Position numbers and translations under genes: made by a program. A DNA stretch of 64,000 nt from Pseudomonas reinekei (GTDB lineage: Bacteria > Pseudomonadota > Gammaproteobacteria > Pseudomonadales > Pseudomonadaceae). The stretch lies in assembly GCF_001945365.1 (NCBI RefSeq), contig NZ_MSTQ01000018.1, positions 44,390 to 108,389 of the forward strand. Reading direction: 5' to 3'. Every line of letters starts with the position of its first letter. Within the stretch, counting starts at the first letter, position 1. Under the pieces are notes generated by a model that worked only from the letters and a program-made list of their open reading frames with translations, was not told the origin of the DNA and searched no databases. Shown in pieces: positions 17,055-25,188 of the stretch.

Positions 17055-18153
17055 AGGATTTGACCGTTACGTACTTGAGAAGAAATTCACTGTCGTGCGC
17101 AGGCCCCCGGTACACCTCGATGGCATCCGCGGGCAACGGCTGGTCGATGTAGGTCTCCACCGAGGACACACCAATGGCGCGCATTCCCGGGTCATTGAAG
17201 AAGGCCTGTAACGCCGCCACTTCGGCGCTGCTGGCACCGCCCATGCGCCAGGATTGTTCGAGCACGCCGCTGCGCTGCTTGCCGTCGCTGGCCATTCCCT
17301 GGACGATGTCGTAGTTGCGCCGTGAGGCATAGAACGCGGGATAGGCTTCATCAGCGGCGCTGTCGAACACCTGCGCTTGATGAATTGCCAGCTGCACATC
17401 CTCCGGCAAGTCCAGTTTCAGCAGCTCGTCATAGTCGCCCTGCACCACCAGCAGATTGGAACCACCATAGACCTCTTCGCCGTGGGCGTCTTTGGTCAAG
17501 TATTGATCACCGCAATAACTCAGCACTTTGTCGCCGATAAAACTCTGACCGACGCTGTGGGTGATCACCTGGCCCAGGTCCTGCTCCAGCACGACACCTT
17601 CGGCGAACAATGCGTTGGCTTCGGGGCGCGCGAGCACCTCGTCAAATTCATCGAGACTGCTGATCACTTCCTGACCGCGCCCGGCGCATGCATGAATGGG
17701 CTTTAGACGGATGGGCCCGGTGTACAGCAAATGCTCCGCCGCCGGCCGTGCATCTTCGAAAGAGAACACACTGAGGCCGTCGAGCACCACACTGCGCACT
17801 CGTTCGGAAAACAGCGGCGCCCAGCCTTGCGGCGCATGGGCGTGATGGTTCAACAAACCGTGGCTGATGGCTTTGGTGCAGATGAAATCATGCTCGACAT
17901 ACCCGCCCCATAAATCTTCCGGCCCCTTGACGCCCAATTGCCGAGCGGCCGCGGCGCCCACCAGCGTTTGGGTTGGCAGCAGATAAAGATCGCGACCATC
18001 ATGCTGTTGCGGGTCGTAGCTGCCACCGAATTTGAGCCCAAGTATTTGCGCCAGCCAGCGGGCCAATGCGCGGTTGGTTTCGACTTCATGCAGCGGCGCA
18101 TCGGCGTGCACTGAGTGAGCGACCACCAGTTTCTTGCGGTTGGGTGGGGTCAT
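17044..18153 (-). CDS. DUF3182 family protein, possible ATP-grasp-like enzyme
   Basis: The product has 369 residues from ATG 18153, which has AAGGGGG about 5 nt upstream; ATG 18168 is a less likely start. It matches the uncharacterised DUF3182 family. IRLKPIHACAGRGQEVI and LFAEGVVLEQDLGQV resemble the nucleotide-binding strands of ATP-grasp ligases, an inference by pattern only. No signal peptide or membrane segment. It is the first gene of a two-gene unit with an alpha/beta hydrolase. Function unknown. Confidence 0.72.
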   Translation of the reverse strand: MTPPNRKKLVVAHSVHADAPLHEVETNRALARWLAQILGLKFGGSYDPQQHDGRDLYLLPTQTLVGAAAARQLGVKGPEDLWGGYVEHDFICTKAISHGLLNHHAHAPQGWAPLFSERVRSVVLDGLSVFSFEDARPAAEHLLYTGPIRLKPIHACAGRGQEVISSLDEFDEVLARPEANALFAEGVVLEQDLGQVITHSVGQSFIGDKVLSYCGDQYLTKDAHGEEVYGGSNLLVVQGDYDELLKLDLPEDVQLAIHQAQVFDSAADEAYPAFYASRRNYDIVQGMASDGKQRSGVLEQSWRMGGASSAEVAALQAFFNDPGMRAIGVSSVETYIDQPLPADAIEVYRGPAHDSEFLLKYVTVKSYDG

Positions 18154-18368
18154 GCATCCCCCTTTCAATCGTCGCTTGATGAATGTAGTGGTGGAGGTGC
18201 AGAGATCAGGCCAACCGCAGCGGTTGAAAAAGGGTTTTCCAATCAGTCGCTTGCAGAGTCGATGATAGCAGGACGCCTGCTTTATTCTGCACGACCGCTA
18301 CTCCCCTTCCTGCAATTTGCACGATTGTCGGGTGCACGCGCTTCTACAGGCGATCTGTGGTGATGCCT

Positions 18369-19361
18369 CTATCGAGCCGCGACACTCGGCGTCACTCCAA
18401 ACCGCGTCCGGTAATCACTCGGCGCCAGCCCGGTAATTTTCTTGAACGTCGAACGGAACGCCCCCGGATCCTGATAGCCCACGGTCCAGGCAATGTGATC
18501 GATGGTGCCATTGGTGAACTCAAGCATTTCCCGGGCCTTGCCGACGCGCAAATGCTGGCAGTATTCGGTGGGTTTGAGCCCCGTGGCCGCGCGAAACCGG
18601 CGCAAAAACGTGCGTTCCTCCAACCCGGCCCGCTCAGCCATCGTCGACAGCGAAACGTCGGTGGCCCCGGTGCTTTGCAGCCAGTGCTGGACCTTGAGGA
18701 TCGAGCCGTCGCCATGGTTGAGGATCGGCGCAAAGTTGCTGCCGCATTCGCTGGCACTGTCGCTGTGTTCGACCACCAGAAAACGCGCGGTGCCCGTGGC
18801 AATGCTCGGCCCGAGCAGGCGATCCACCAGTCGCAGGCCCAGCTCGGACCAGGCCATCAGCCCGGCGGTGGTGATCAGGTCACCATCGTCGACAATCGGC
18901 GTGTCGGCCTTGAGCTTGATCGCCGGATAGCGCTCGGCAAAGCTCTTGGCCGAGGTCCAGTGGGTCGTGGCGCTGCGACCGTCGAGCAGACCACTTTCGG
19001 CCAACAGCAACGAACCCACGCAGACACCGCCGAGGGTCGCGCCGCTGGCATGTTGTTGGCGAAGCCAGCCCAGCAATGTTTGCGGTGCCTGGCCTTCGGA
19101 GAACCCGGCGATCGACGGCGGAATCATCACCGCCACCAATGCGCGGTCGGTGCCGGGGTGGCTGTCGTAGACCCGCACCGGCGCCTGATCACCCTCGACC
19201 TGCCAATGGCTGACGCGCAACAACGGCAAATGCGTGGCCTGATGCTCCTCGGCGATCCGGTTGGCTACCCCGAACAGGTCCGTCAACCCATGCACCGCCG
19301 CCATTTGCGCGCCGGGATAGATCAACACACCCAGCTCGGCGATTGCCCTTTGTGCATCCAT
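18369..19361 (-). CDS. GlxA-family AraC-type transcription regulator
   Basis: The 330-residue protein has an N-terminal DJ-1/PfpI-like domain (about 1-190; GGVCVGSLLLAESGLL holds the nucleophile-elbow position) and a C-terminal AraC/XylS double HTH (about 230-325; LEERTFLRRFRAATGLKP and VGYQDPGAFRSTFKKITGLAP). Start ATG 19361 gives MDAQRAIAELGVLIYPG. It is divergent from a cysteine hydrolase gene across 102 bp, which it most likely controls. Confidence 0.88.
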   Translation of the reverse strand: MDAQRAIAELGVLIYPGAQMAAVHGLTDLFGVANRIAEEHQATHLPLLRVSHWQVEGDQAPVRVYDSHPGTDRALVAVMIPPSIAGFSEGQAPQTLLGWLRQQHASGATLGGVCVGSLLLAESGLLDGRSATTHWTSAKSFAERYPAIKLKADTPIVDDGDLITTAGLMAWSELGLRLVDRLLGPSIATGTARFLVVEHSDSASECGSNFAPILNHGDGSILKVQHWLQSTGATDVSLSTMAERAGLEERTFLRRFRAATGLKPTEYCQHLRVGKAREMLEFTNGTIDHIAWTVGYQDPGAFRSTFKKITGLAPSDYRTRFGVTPSVAAR

Positions 19362-19463
19362 TGTCAGTTTTCCCCTTTCTATTGTCGGTGCGGCCAATCC
19401 ACGAAAGGCCTGCCAACGCCAATACTTCATTCCACACCCAAACCGCACTTCGAGGAAACAGTC

Positions 19464-20012
19464 ATGGCCAAGCAAGCACTCATCGTAGTTGATATCCAAA
19501 ACGACTACTTCCCACAAGGCAAGTGGCCGCTGGTCGGCGCTGATGCCGCCGCCGACAACGCTGTTCGCCTGCTCAAGGCCTTTCGCGAAGCCGGTGATTC
19601 AGTGGTGCACATCCGTCACGAATTCAACTCCGAGGACGCACCGTTTTTCACCCCGAATTCCGAAGGCGCCAAGCTTCACCCTAAAGTCCTCAACCAAGCC
19701 AACGAGCCCGTGGTGCTCAAGCACTTCGTCAACTCGTTCCGCGAAACCGAACTGCAGTCCATCCTCGACGAGCGAGGCATCAAGGAACTGGTGGTCGTTG
19801 GCAGCATGAGCCATATGTGTATCGATGGCATCACCCGCGCCGGCAACGACCTCGGCTACAGCGTCACGGTGATCCACGATGCGTGTGCCTCCCGGGACCT
19901 GGAGTTCAACGGCACAACTGTCCCGGCAGCCCATGTGCACGCTGCCTTCATGTCGGCCCTGGGCTTTGCCTATGCCAGCGTGGTGTCCACCGACGAGTTC
20001 CTCGCCCGTTAA
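19464..20012 (+). CDS. isochorismatase-family cysteine hydrolase
   Basis: The 182-residue protein shows the family triad: Asp in VVDIQNDY, Lys in VLKHFVNSF and the nucleophile Cys in GSMSHMCIDG. Such enzymes hydrolyse amides or related small molecules; the substrate here is unknown. ATG 19464 is preceded by GAGGAAACAGTC. Longer in-frame extension upstream covers the antisense of the regulator and was rejected. It is divergent from the GlxA-type regulator. Confidence 0.88.
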   Translation: MAKQALIVVDIQNDYFPQGKWPLVGADAAADNAVRLLKAFREAGDSVVHIRHEFNSEDAPFFTPNSEGAKLHPKVLNQANEPVVLKHFVNSFRETELQSILDERGIKELVVVGSMSHMCIDGITRAGNDLGYSVTVIHDACASRDLEFNGTTVPAAHVHAAFMSALGFAYASVVSTDEFLAR

Positions 20013-20050
20013 TTGAGCGCTTGCCAAGGGCTAGCCCGCATCAAAAAAGC

Positions 20051-20083
20051 AAAAGCCCATGGCCGCAATGCCATGGGCTTTTT
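20051..20083 (+). terminator. Rho-independent terminator after the cysteine hydrolase
   Basis: AAAAGCCCATGGC (20051-20063) pairs with GCCATGGGCTTTT (20070-20082), with loop CGCAAT and a T-tract. The A-run on the left would let it act in both directions. Confidence 0.88.
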
Positions 20084-20239
20084 ACCGGTGAGTCTGGACG
20101 ATCTGCATCGAACGCAATACTGCCAGAACCCTGAAAAGTCATGCCGAAGCCAACAATGTCCCCTCTCCCAACGCATCCGCGCAAGAGTGTTGCTTTCACC
20201 CCATGCCATTTTCAAGACAACTCACTGGAAGCCTGAACA

Positions 20240-20737
20240 ATGAACAGCACGACTATAAGCACTGACAGCCTGACGAAAAAAACTCTCGGTCTCACCACCA
20301 TGGCGATCGGGACCTACGGCATCTACTTCGCCCTCGCCGTTATCTACTTCTGGTTCGGCGGTATGAAATTCACCCACTACGAAGCACAGGGGCTGGTGCC
20401 GCTGGTGAGTAACAGCCCGTTCCTGGGGTGGGTCTATCAGCTTTTCAGTGTCGACCTGTTTTCCAGTTTGCTGGGTGTCCTGGAGGTTTCGATCGGCGTA
20501 CTGATTGCCGGTCGCTTGCTCTCGCCAAAGCTTTCATTGATCGGCGGGGTTCTGTCAGCCGGGCTGTTTTTCACCACCCTGAGCTTCATGTTCTCGACCC
20601 CCGGCGTGATTGAGCCCGGCCTTGGTTTCCCGGCCATCACAGTCGCACCAGGCCAGTTCCTGCTCAAGGACATCGGTTTGCTAGCCGCCTCCCTGTTCGT
20701 GGCAGGCCATTCGCTGACCAAACTGGAAACCGCTTGA
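20240..20737 (+). CDS. DUF417 (RclC/YkgB-like) inner membrane protein
   Basis: The 165-residue product has four hydrophobic segments (about 20-45, 75-95, 100-120 and 135-155) and the DUF417 pattern IYFWFGGMKFTHYEAQGL...PLVSNSP. E. coli RclC, of the reactive chlorine resistance operon, belongs to this family. The gene faces, and ends 36 bp from, a regulator with an RclR-like sensor domain. A role in oxidant response is inferred from family and pairing. Confidence 0.82.
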   Translation: MNSTTISTDSLTKKTLGLTTMAIGTYGIYFALAVIYFWFGGMKFTHYEAQGLVPLVSNSPFLGWVYQLFSVDLFSSLLGVLEVSIGVLIAGRLLSPKLSLIGGVLSAGLFFTTLSFMFSTPGVIEPGLGFPAITVAPGQFLLKDIGLLAASLFVAGHSLTKLETA

Positions 20738-20772
20738 GCTGACCCCTTCATCCGCCAATGGCCTGAATCAGT

Positions 20773-21639
20773 TCACGGGCTCAGGTCATCGCCGTCTTCG
20801 ACAAATACCGCCCCCTCAACGGTCAGTGATTTCATCCAGTCCCGTGGACTGCAGCCGGTCTTGCGACGAAAGGCACGGGCAAGCGCCGATGGACTTTCAT
20901 AGCCCACCTCATCGGCGATCAGCGTGATCGGCCGCCCCTCCCGCAGACGCTTCTGCGCCAGACTGATCCGCCAGCTCAACAAATAATCCAGCGGGGTTTG
21001 TCCCAGGACCGCACGAAAATGCACTGCGTAAGCGGCGCGGGACATGTTCGATTCGTCCGCCAGTTCGGCCACGGACCAAGGCCGTTGAGGCTCGTTGTGC
21101 ATCTTCATCAGCGACCGCGCCAGGCGCACGTCGGCCAATCCAGCCATCATCCCGGTACTCAACTGCTGATGGTCGAGCAAATGCCGGAACAGCAGGATGA
21201 TCAACAGTTCGAACAGGCGATCAAGTACCGCCTCCCGGCCACAATGCCCACCCGAAGCCTCACTGAACAGCCATCTCAAGGTGTCCGCCAGCTGTGGCAG
21301 CTCATCCAGGGGCAGCACCAGCAGATCCGGAAGCGAAGCACATATCGGATTACTGACGCCGCCATCAAACAGCATCGACGCGCACAACATTTGAGCACCT
21401 TCAGCCTCACTGGCGATGAGCTGGTGACGACTCGGGCGCGGCAGGAAAATCAGGCTGGGGCGAACCAGCAACAAGTCACTTTTGCCAGGCCCTTTGAGCG
21501 TGACAGTGCCACCTTGCAACAAATGAATAAGACCGCGTTGATCGGCCCCATCATAGGAAGACACTCCGCACAGCTTGCCGCTGTAAAACAGGTTTGCGCG
21601 TACGCCGAACTGTGACAACAACGTGGAAAGGCGATCCAT
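20773..21639 (-). CDS. AraC-family regulator with cupin_6 sensor domain, RclR-like
   Basis: The 288-residue protein has an N-terminal cupin_6 domain and a C-terminal AraC double HTH (about 190-280; SRAAYAVHFRAVLGQTPLDYL and VGYESPSALARAFRRKTGCSPRDW). Cys24 lies in SGKLCGVSSYDG and Cys86 in QMLCASML, close to the positions of the HOCl-sensing cysteines of E. coli RclR. Start ATG 21639 is chosen; 21681 would add 14 residues of doubtful origin. It is convergent with the RclC-like gene. A 13-bp palindrome lies upstream at 21714. Confidence 0.82.
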   Translation of the reverse strand: MDRLSTLLSQFGVRANLFYSGKLCGVSSYDGADQRGLIHLLQGGTVTLKGPGKSDLLLVRPSLIFLPRPSRHQLIASEAEGAQMLCASMLFDGGVSNPICASLPDLLVLPLDELPQLADTLRWLFSEASGGHCGREAVLDRLFELLIILLFRHLLDHQQLSTGMMAGLADVRLARSLMKMHNEPQRPWSVAELADESNMSRAAYAVHFRAVLGQTPLDYLLSWRISLAQKRLREGRPITLIADEVGYESPSALARAFRRKTGCSPRDWMKSLTVEGAVFVEDGDDLSP

Positions 21640-21713
21640 GGGCAACTCTTCACAGGAACTACATCTGAAGGAGAGTATCACCGCACGTAGAAGCTTGGTC
21701 AGGCCTGGACCCC

Positions 21714-21726
21714 GGCAAAATTTGCC
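21714..21726. promoter_or_regulatory. palindrome upstream of the RclR-like gene
   Basis: GGCAAA-A-TTTGCC is a perfect palindrome 75 bp before the regulator start, flanked by an outer CCTGG/CCAGG pair (21704-21708, 21725-21729). It could be an autoregulatory operator or a hairpin in the leader. Confidence 0.35.
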
Positions 21727-21730
21727 AGGT

Positions 21731-21773
21731 TAAAAAACAAAAAACCCGGCATCCATCAGGAGGCCGGGCTTTT
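21731..21773 (-). terminator. orphan Rho-independent terminator on the minus strand
   Basis: In minus-strand reading, CCCGGC (21763-21768 complement) pairs with GCCGGG (21745-21750), with a small inner TCC/GGA stem. It is followed by TTTTTTGTTTTTT. No annotated gene upstream on the minus strand needs it, so a short untranslated transcript is implied. Confidence 0.7.
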
Positions 21774-21775
21774 CA

Positions 21776-21930
21776 GGTTCTATTCCGGGTTGCAGGAATC
21801 AGAACGGTTCTATTCACCAAAAAAGCGTCAACAAAAAATTTTCACTTATAAATCAGTAAACTAGAAATCCGGCACGGATCAGCTTCAGAGAAGCGTAAAC
21901 ATAAACAGGATTGAAGGGCGGGTTGTTTAC
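21776..21930. ncRNA. candidate structured non-coding RNA region next to the Abi_2 gene
   Basis: Four hairpins lie close together: 21777-21805 (GTTCTATTCC / GGAATCAGAAC, one bulge), 21867-21879 (ATCCG gca CGGAT), 21882-21894 (GCTTC aga GAAGC) and 21895-21930 (GTAAACA / TGTTTAC). The last three are back to back. Base composition is AT-rich against its surroundings. On the plus strand TATAAA at 21847-21852 could start an RNA just before the second hairpin; on the minus strand the RNA would end at the orphan terminator. Strand is not settled. No credible open frame exists here. Confidence 0.35.
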
Positions 21931-22190
21931 ATTTTCCTGATTCAGCACATCGCTCTGCTAGTCCGCAGCCGGGCCGAGGCCCAGTCAGGCTGTCAGGTCT
22001 GGACGGTCCTCGACAACCAAGATGCGCTCATGCCCGCCAAGTCCCTGACCTGCTCAGCTGCACGGTAGGCCACGAGATCCGGTTGACACGCCTGTCAACT
22101 GCAGGCAAGATTATCTCAACAGCGCCTGATCCTATGTTGCCGGCTTGACCGGCATTACGGTCAGGCCTTCTTGTTTCTGGAACATGGAAG
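21931..22190 (+). promoter_or_regulatory. upstream region of the Abi_2 gene with two perfect palindromes
   Basis: GTTGACA-CGCC-TGTCAAC (22082-22099) has 7-bp perfect arms and contains a TTGACA that could be a -35 box, though no good -10 was seen at the right distance. TGACCG-GCATTA-CGGTCA (22146-22163) has 6-bp perfect arms 28 nt before the start codon. A short GGGCC-GA-GGCCC hairpin lies at 21971-21982. These look like an operator and a leader hairpin. No gene is seen in this stretch. Confidence 0.4.
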
Positions 22191-23177
22191 TTGAACCAGC
22201 CCATCCCTCCCAAGCCGTTCCTCGCCTACGTTGATCTTGTCGCGCTACTAGCCAGCCGCGGCATGAACATTGTCGACGTAAACGCAGCTGAGCGAGAGAT
22301 CGCCCGACTGGGCTACTACCGTTTGAGCGGTTTCTGGTACCCAGCTCGTAGATTCGCCCGGGATGGCGCAGGCAATAAAGTCAGTTGCCCACAAACCAAT
22401 AAGCCAGTTCGCCTGGAAGACTTCCAGCCAGGGACTCGATTCGACAGAGCCGTTGAGCTTTACAAATTTGATAAAGCGCTTCGCTTGCTCATGCTCGATG
22501 CAATTGAGTCGATCGAGGTCCACCTCAAGACCGTCGTAGCGCACGAACTAGGCCGAAACAATGAGATGGCGTATACCTCGGCTTCCTACATAGAGCCGAA
22601 ATGGACAATCGTCAATCGTGGCTATGCCAATAGCAAATGGGATAGCTGGACGATTCGTGAACAAAAGAAACAAGCCGAGTGTCATGAGGAGTGCTTCACA
22701 TCTCATCGGTTGAAGAATCGCTCTGTGCCGTTCTGGGTGGCTGTTGAAGCTTGGGACTTCGGTACACTGTCTCTTTACTACCAGATGCTCAAGCGTAAAC
22801 CCCAGGGGTGGATCCTGGCGAGGCTGGGGCTTCACGATGTCAAAGCATTCATCAGCTGGCTCAAGGAATTGAACACCCTCCGCAATCGGTGTGCCCATCA
22901 CACCCGCATTTGGAACCAATCGTCGAGCAACCTTATTGCTTTACCGAATGGTAGCCCTTACTTCCAAGCCCTAAACCTGAATGCGAATGCGCTAAAGCGC
23001 CTGTACGGCCTTATCGCGGTGATCTGGCTGTTGCTCCAACGGATTGAACCTGGTAGCCAGTGGATCCGACAGATCGCTGACTTGATTGACTCCAAACCCG
23101 CGATCCCCGGATGCACATTCGTTGCAATGGGTTTCCCCAACGAGGCTGGCTTCCCACGCCACTTCTTTGGGATCTAG
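22191..23177 (+). CDS. Abi_2 family (AbiD/AbiF-like) HEPN abortive infection protein
   Basis: The 328-residue protein has the Abi_2 N-terminus (LVALLASRGMNI, LGYYRLSGFWYP) and a HEPN ribonuclease motif Rx4H, RNRCAH, within LNTLRNRCAHHTRIWN near residues 227-242. Abi_2 proteins act in phage defence, and AbiF relatives are HEPN RNases related to the Cas13 lineage. The start is TTG 22191, with GGAA 8 nt upstream; a start at the internal ATG 22264 would remove conserved residues. Codon use is more AT-rich than the neighbours, suggesting transfer. No partner protein gene is adjacent; the partner, if any, may be the structured RNA upstream. Confidence 0.85.
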   Translation: MNQPIPPKPFLAYVDLVALLASRGMNIVDVNAAEREIARLGYYRLSGFWYPARRFARDGAGNKVSCPQTNKPVRLEDFQPGTRFDRAVELYKFDKALRLLMLDAIESIEVHLKTVVAHELGRNNEMAYTSASYIEPKWTIVNRGYANSKWDSWTIREQKKQAECHEECFTSHRLKNRSVPFWVAVEAWDFGTLSLYYQMLKRKPQGWILARLGLHDVKAFISWLKELNTLRNRCAHHTRIWNQSSSNLIALPNGSPYFQALNLNANALKRLYGLIAVIWLLLQRIEPGSQWIRQIADLIDSKPAIPGCTFVAMGFPNEAGFPRHFFGI

Positions 23178-23202
23178 CGAACCATCCCCATCTGTAAACA
23201 AT

Positions 23203-23234
23203 AAAAAAGCGAAGCCAAATCAATGGCTTCGCTT
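23203..23234 (-). terminator. bidirectional terminator between ssb and the Abi_2 gene
   Basis: AAGCGAAGCCA (23207-23217) pairs with TGGCTTCGCTT (23224-23234). On the minus strand the stem is followed by TTTTTT, serving ssb. Confidence 0.85.
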
Positions 23235-23265
23235 CTAATGTTTACGGTTCTGAAAAAGCTACACT

Positions 23266-23781
23266 TCAAAACGGGATATCGTCATCAAAGCTGTCGAAAT
23301 CCGGAGCCGGTTGCGGTGCAGCCTGTTGTGGGGCTGGACGCTGTGGCTGTTGTTGCGGTGCAGGGCGTGGAGCCTGCTGGCGCGGAGCGGATTGCTGGTA
23401 GTTATTGCCGCCGCCCTGGCCTTGCTGGTCGCCCTGAGGACGGCCGCCCAGCAATTGCATGGTGCCTTGCATGTCCACCACGATTTCAGTGGTGTAACGC
23501 TTGATACCGTCTTTTTCCCACTCGCGGGTCTGCAGTTTGCCTTCGATGTAAACCTGCGAACCCTTGCGCAGGTACTCGCCAGCAATTTCGGCAACTTTGC
23601 CGAACATCGACACACGGTGCCATTCGGTCTTTTCGACTTTCTGACCGGTTTGCTTGTCGGTCCATTGCTCGCTGGTCGCCAGACTCAGGTTGGTCACGGC
23701 GTTGCCGTTCGGCAGGTAGCGAACTTCAGGATCCTGGCCACAAGTGCCGACCAATATGACTTTGTTAACCCCACGGGCCAT
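23266..23781 (-). CDS. ssb: single-stranded DNA-binding protein
   Basis: The 171-residue protein has the OB-fold (about 1-110; MARGVNKVILVGTCGQDPEVRYLPNG), a Gly/Gln/Pro-rich linker and the acidic tip DDDIPF that binds partner proteins. It coats single-stranded DNA in replication and repair. It follows the MFS gene by 9 bp, and the repair gene uvrA lies beyond, as in other Pseudomonas. Confidence 0.97.
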   Translation of the reverse strand: MARGVNKVILVGTCGQDPEVRYLPNGNAVTNLSLATSEQWTDKQTGQKVEKTEWHRVSMFGKVAEIAGEYLRKGSQVYIEGKLQTREWEKDGIKRYTTEIVVDMQGTMQLLGGRPQGDQQGQGGGNNYQQSAPRQQAPRPAPQQQPQRPAPQQAAPQPAPDFDSFDDDIPF

Positions 23782-23790
23782 TACGTTCTC

Positions 23791-25188
23791 CTAGGCTACG
23801 CACGCTGCCCCGGCCGGGTTGTTCACCAGGCTCTCAAGGGTGGTGCGATCCAATAGTTCGGTGTCCAATTTGATGTAAATGGCCGCTTCATCAGCGACTA
23901 TCACTGCATCTGTTACCCCTACGACGGCCTTCAGGCGCTCGACCAGACCCGCTTCGCGGATCGCCTCGGGCGACAACGGCAAGCGCAGGCTCGTCACGTA
24001 GGGAGGTTCACGCATGGTAACAGCAAAGACCAGCCAAAGTGCAGCCAGCCCGGCGCAACCGAGGAACACAACCGACAAACCGCCATGCTGGAACAACCAG
24101 CCGCCGAGGATACCGCCCAGTGCCGATCCGAGGAACTGACTGGTGGAATAAACCCCCATCGCCGTGCCTTTGCCGCCTGCCGGTGAAACCTTGCTGATCA
24201 GCGACGGCAACGAGGCTTCCAGCAGATTGAACGCGGTGAAGAACACCACGGTACCCATCACCAGAGCCCGCAAGCTATCGCCGAACTGCCAGAAGAATAG
24301 CTCAGTGAGCATCAGCGTCACGACGGCGCCGAGCAAAACTCGTTTCATTTTGCGTCGTTTCTCGCCGTAGATGATGAACGGAATCATGGCGAAGAAGGAA
24401 ATCAACAGCGCGGTCAGATAAACCCACCAATGCTGCTCCTTGGGCAGCCCAGCCTTTTCCACCAACGCCAGCGGCAAGGCAACGAAGCTCGACATCAGCA
24501 TCGCGTGCAAAACGAAAATGCCCAGGTCCAGACGCAGCAGGTCCGGGTGCTTGAGGGTCGGAATCAAAGCCTGGCGCGCCACGCCGGACTCGCGGTGCTG
24601 TAAAGGCCCGGTGGAGCGCGGCACCATGAACATCACGATCACGATGCCGAACAGCGCCATGCCGCCCGTGGCGAGAAACAGCCCGGACAGGCCGAAAGCG
24701 CTGGTCAACAAGGGCCCGACCACCATGGCGACGGCGAACGACAATCCGATGGTCATGCCGATCATGGCCATGGCCTTGGTCCGGTGCTGCTCGCGGGTCA
24801 GGTCCGACAGCAACGCCATGACCGCCGCGGAAATCGCCCCGGCGCCCTGCAGGATGCGTCCGGCGATCACGCCCCAGATCGAATCGGCGTTGGCCGCCAC
24901 CACGCTGCCGACGGCAAAGACGATCAGCCCCAGGTAAATCACCGGACGACGGCCGATACGGTCGGAAATGAAACCAAACGGAATCTGGAAAATCGCCTGG
25001 GTCAGGCCATAAGCGCCAATCGCCAACCCGATCAGGGCGGGGGTCGCGCCTGCCAGGTCCATGCCATAGGTCGCCAATACCGGCAACACCATGAACATGC
25101 CAAGCATACGGAAGGCGAACACCAGGGCCAGACCGCTCGCCGCGCGGGTCTCGCTGCCACTCATGCGTTCGCTGTGGGGATCGTGCAT
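23791..25188 (-). CDS. MFS transporter, 12 TM, PA4233-like
   Basis: The 465-residue protein has about 12 membrane segments and the MFS motif A (GFISDRIGRRPVI) between TM2 and TM3. A soluble C-terminal tail of about 70 residues follows (SPEAIREAGLVERLKAVVGV...). The family is the sugar/drug efflux type often called YajR-like; YajR carries a C-terminal ferredoxin-like domain, which fits the tail. It is divergent from uvrA and upstream of ssb in one likely operon. The substrate is unknown. Confidence 0.88.
   Translation of the reverse strand: MHDPHSERMSGSETRAASGLALVFAFRMLGMFMVLPVLATYGMDLAGATPALIGLAIGAYGLTQAIFQIPFGFISDRIGRRPVIYLGLIVFAVGSVVAANADSIWGVIAGRILQGAGAISAAVMALLSDLTREQHRTKAMAMIGMTIGLSFAVAMVVGPLLTSAFGLSGLFLATGGMALFGIVIVMFMVPRSTGPLQHRESGVARQALIPTLKHPDLLRLDLGIFVLHAMLMSSFVALPLALVEKAGLPKEQHWWVYLTALLISFFAMIPFIIYGEKRRKMKRVLLGAVVTLMLTELFFWQFGDSLRALVMGTVVFFTAFNLLEASLPSLISKVSPAGGKGTAMGVYSTSQFLGSALGGILGGWLFQHGGLSVVFLGCAGLAALWLVFAVTMREPPYVTSLRLPLSPEAIREAGLVERLKAVVGVTDAVIVADEAAIYIKLDTELLDRTTLESLVNNPAGAACVA

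Noticed and set aside
18357..19463. N-terminal extension of the cysteine hydrolase by about 370 residues
   Set aside because: It runs antisense through the whole GlxA-type regulator. The conserved start MAKQALIVVDIQNDY with a good ribosome binding site is at 19464.
22184..22235. ATG 22184 as start of a short leader peptide before the Abi_2 gene
   Set aside because: It gives only about 16 residues in another frame with no clear ribosome binding site.
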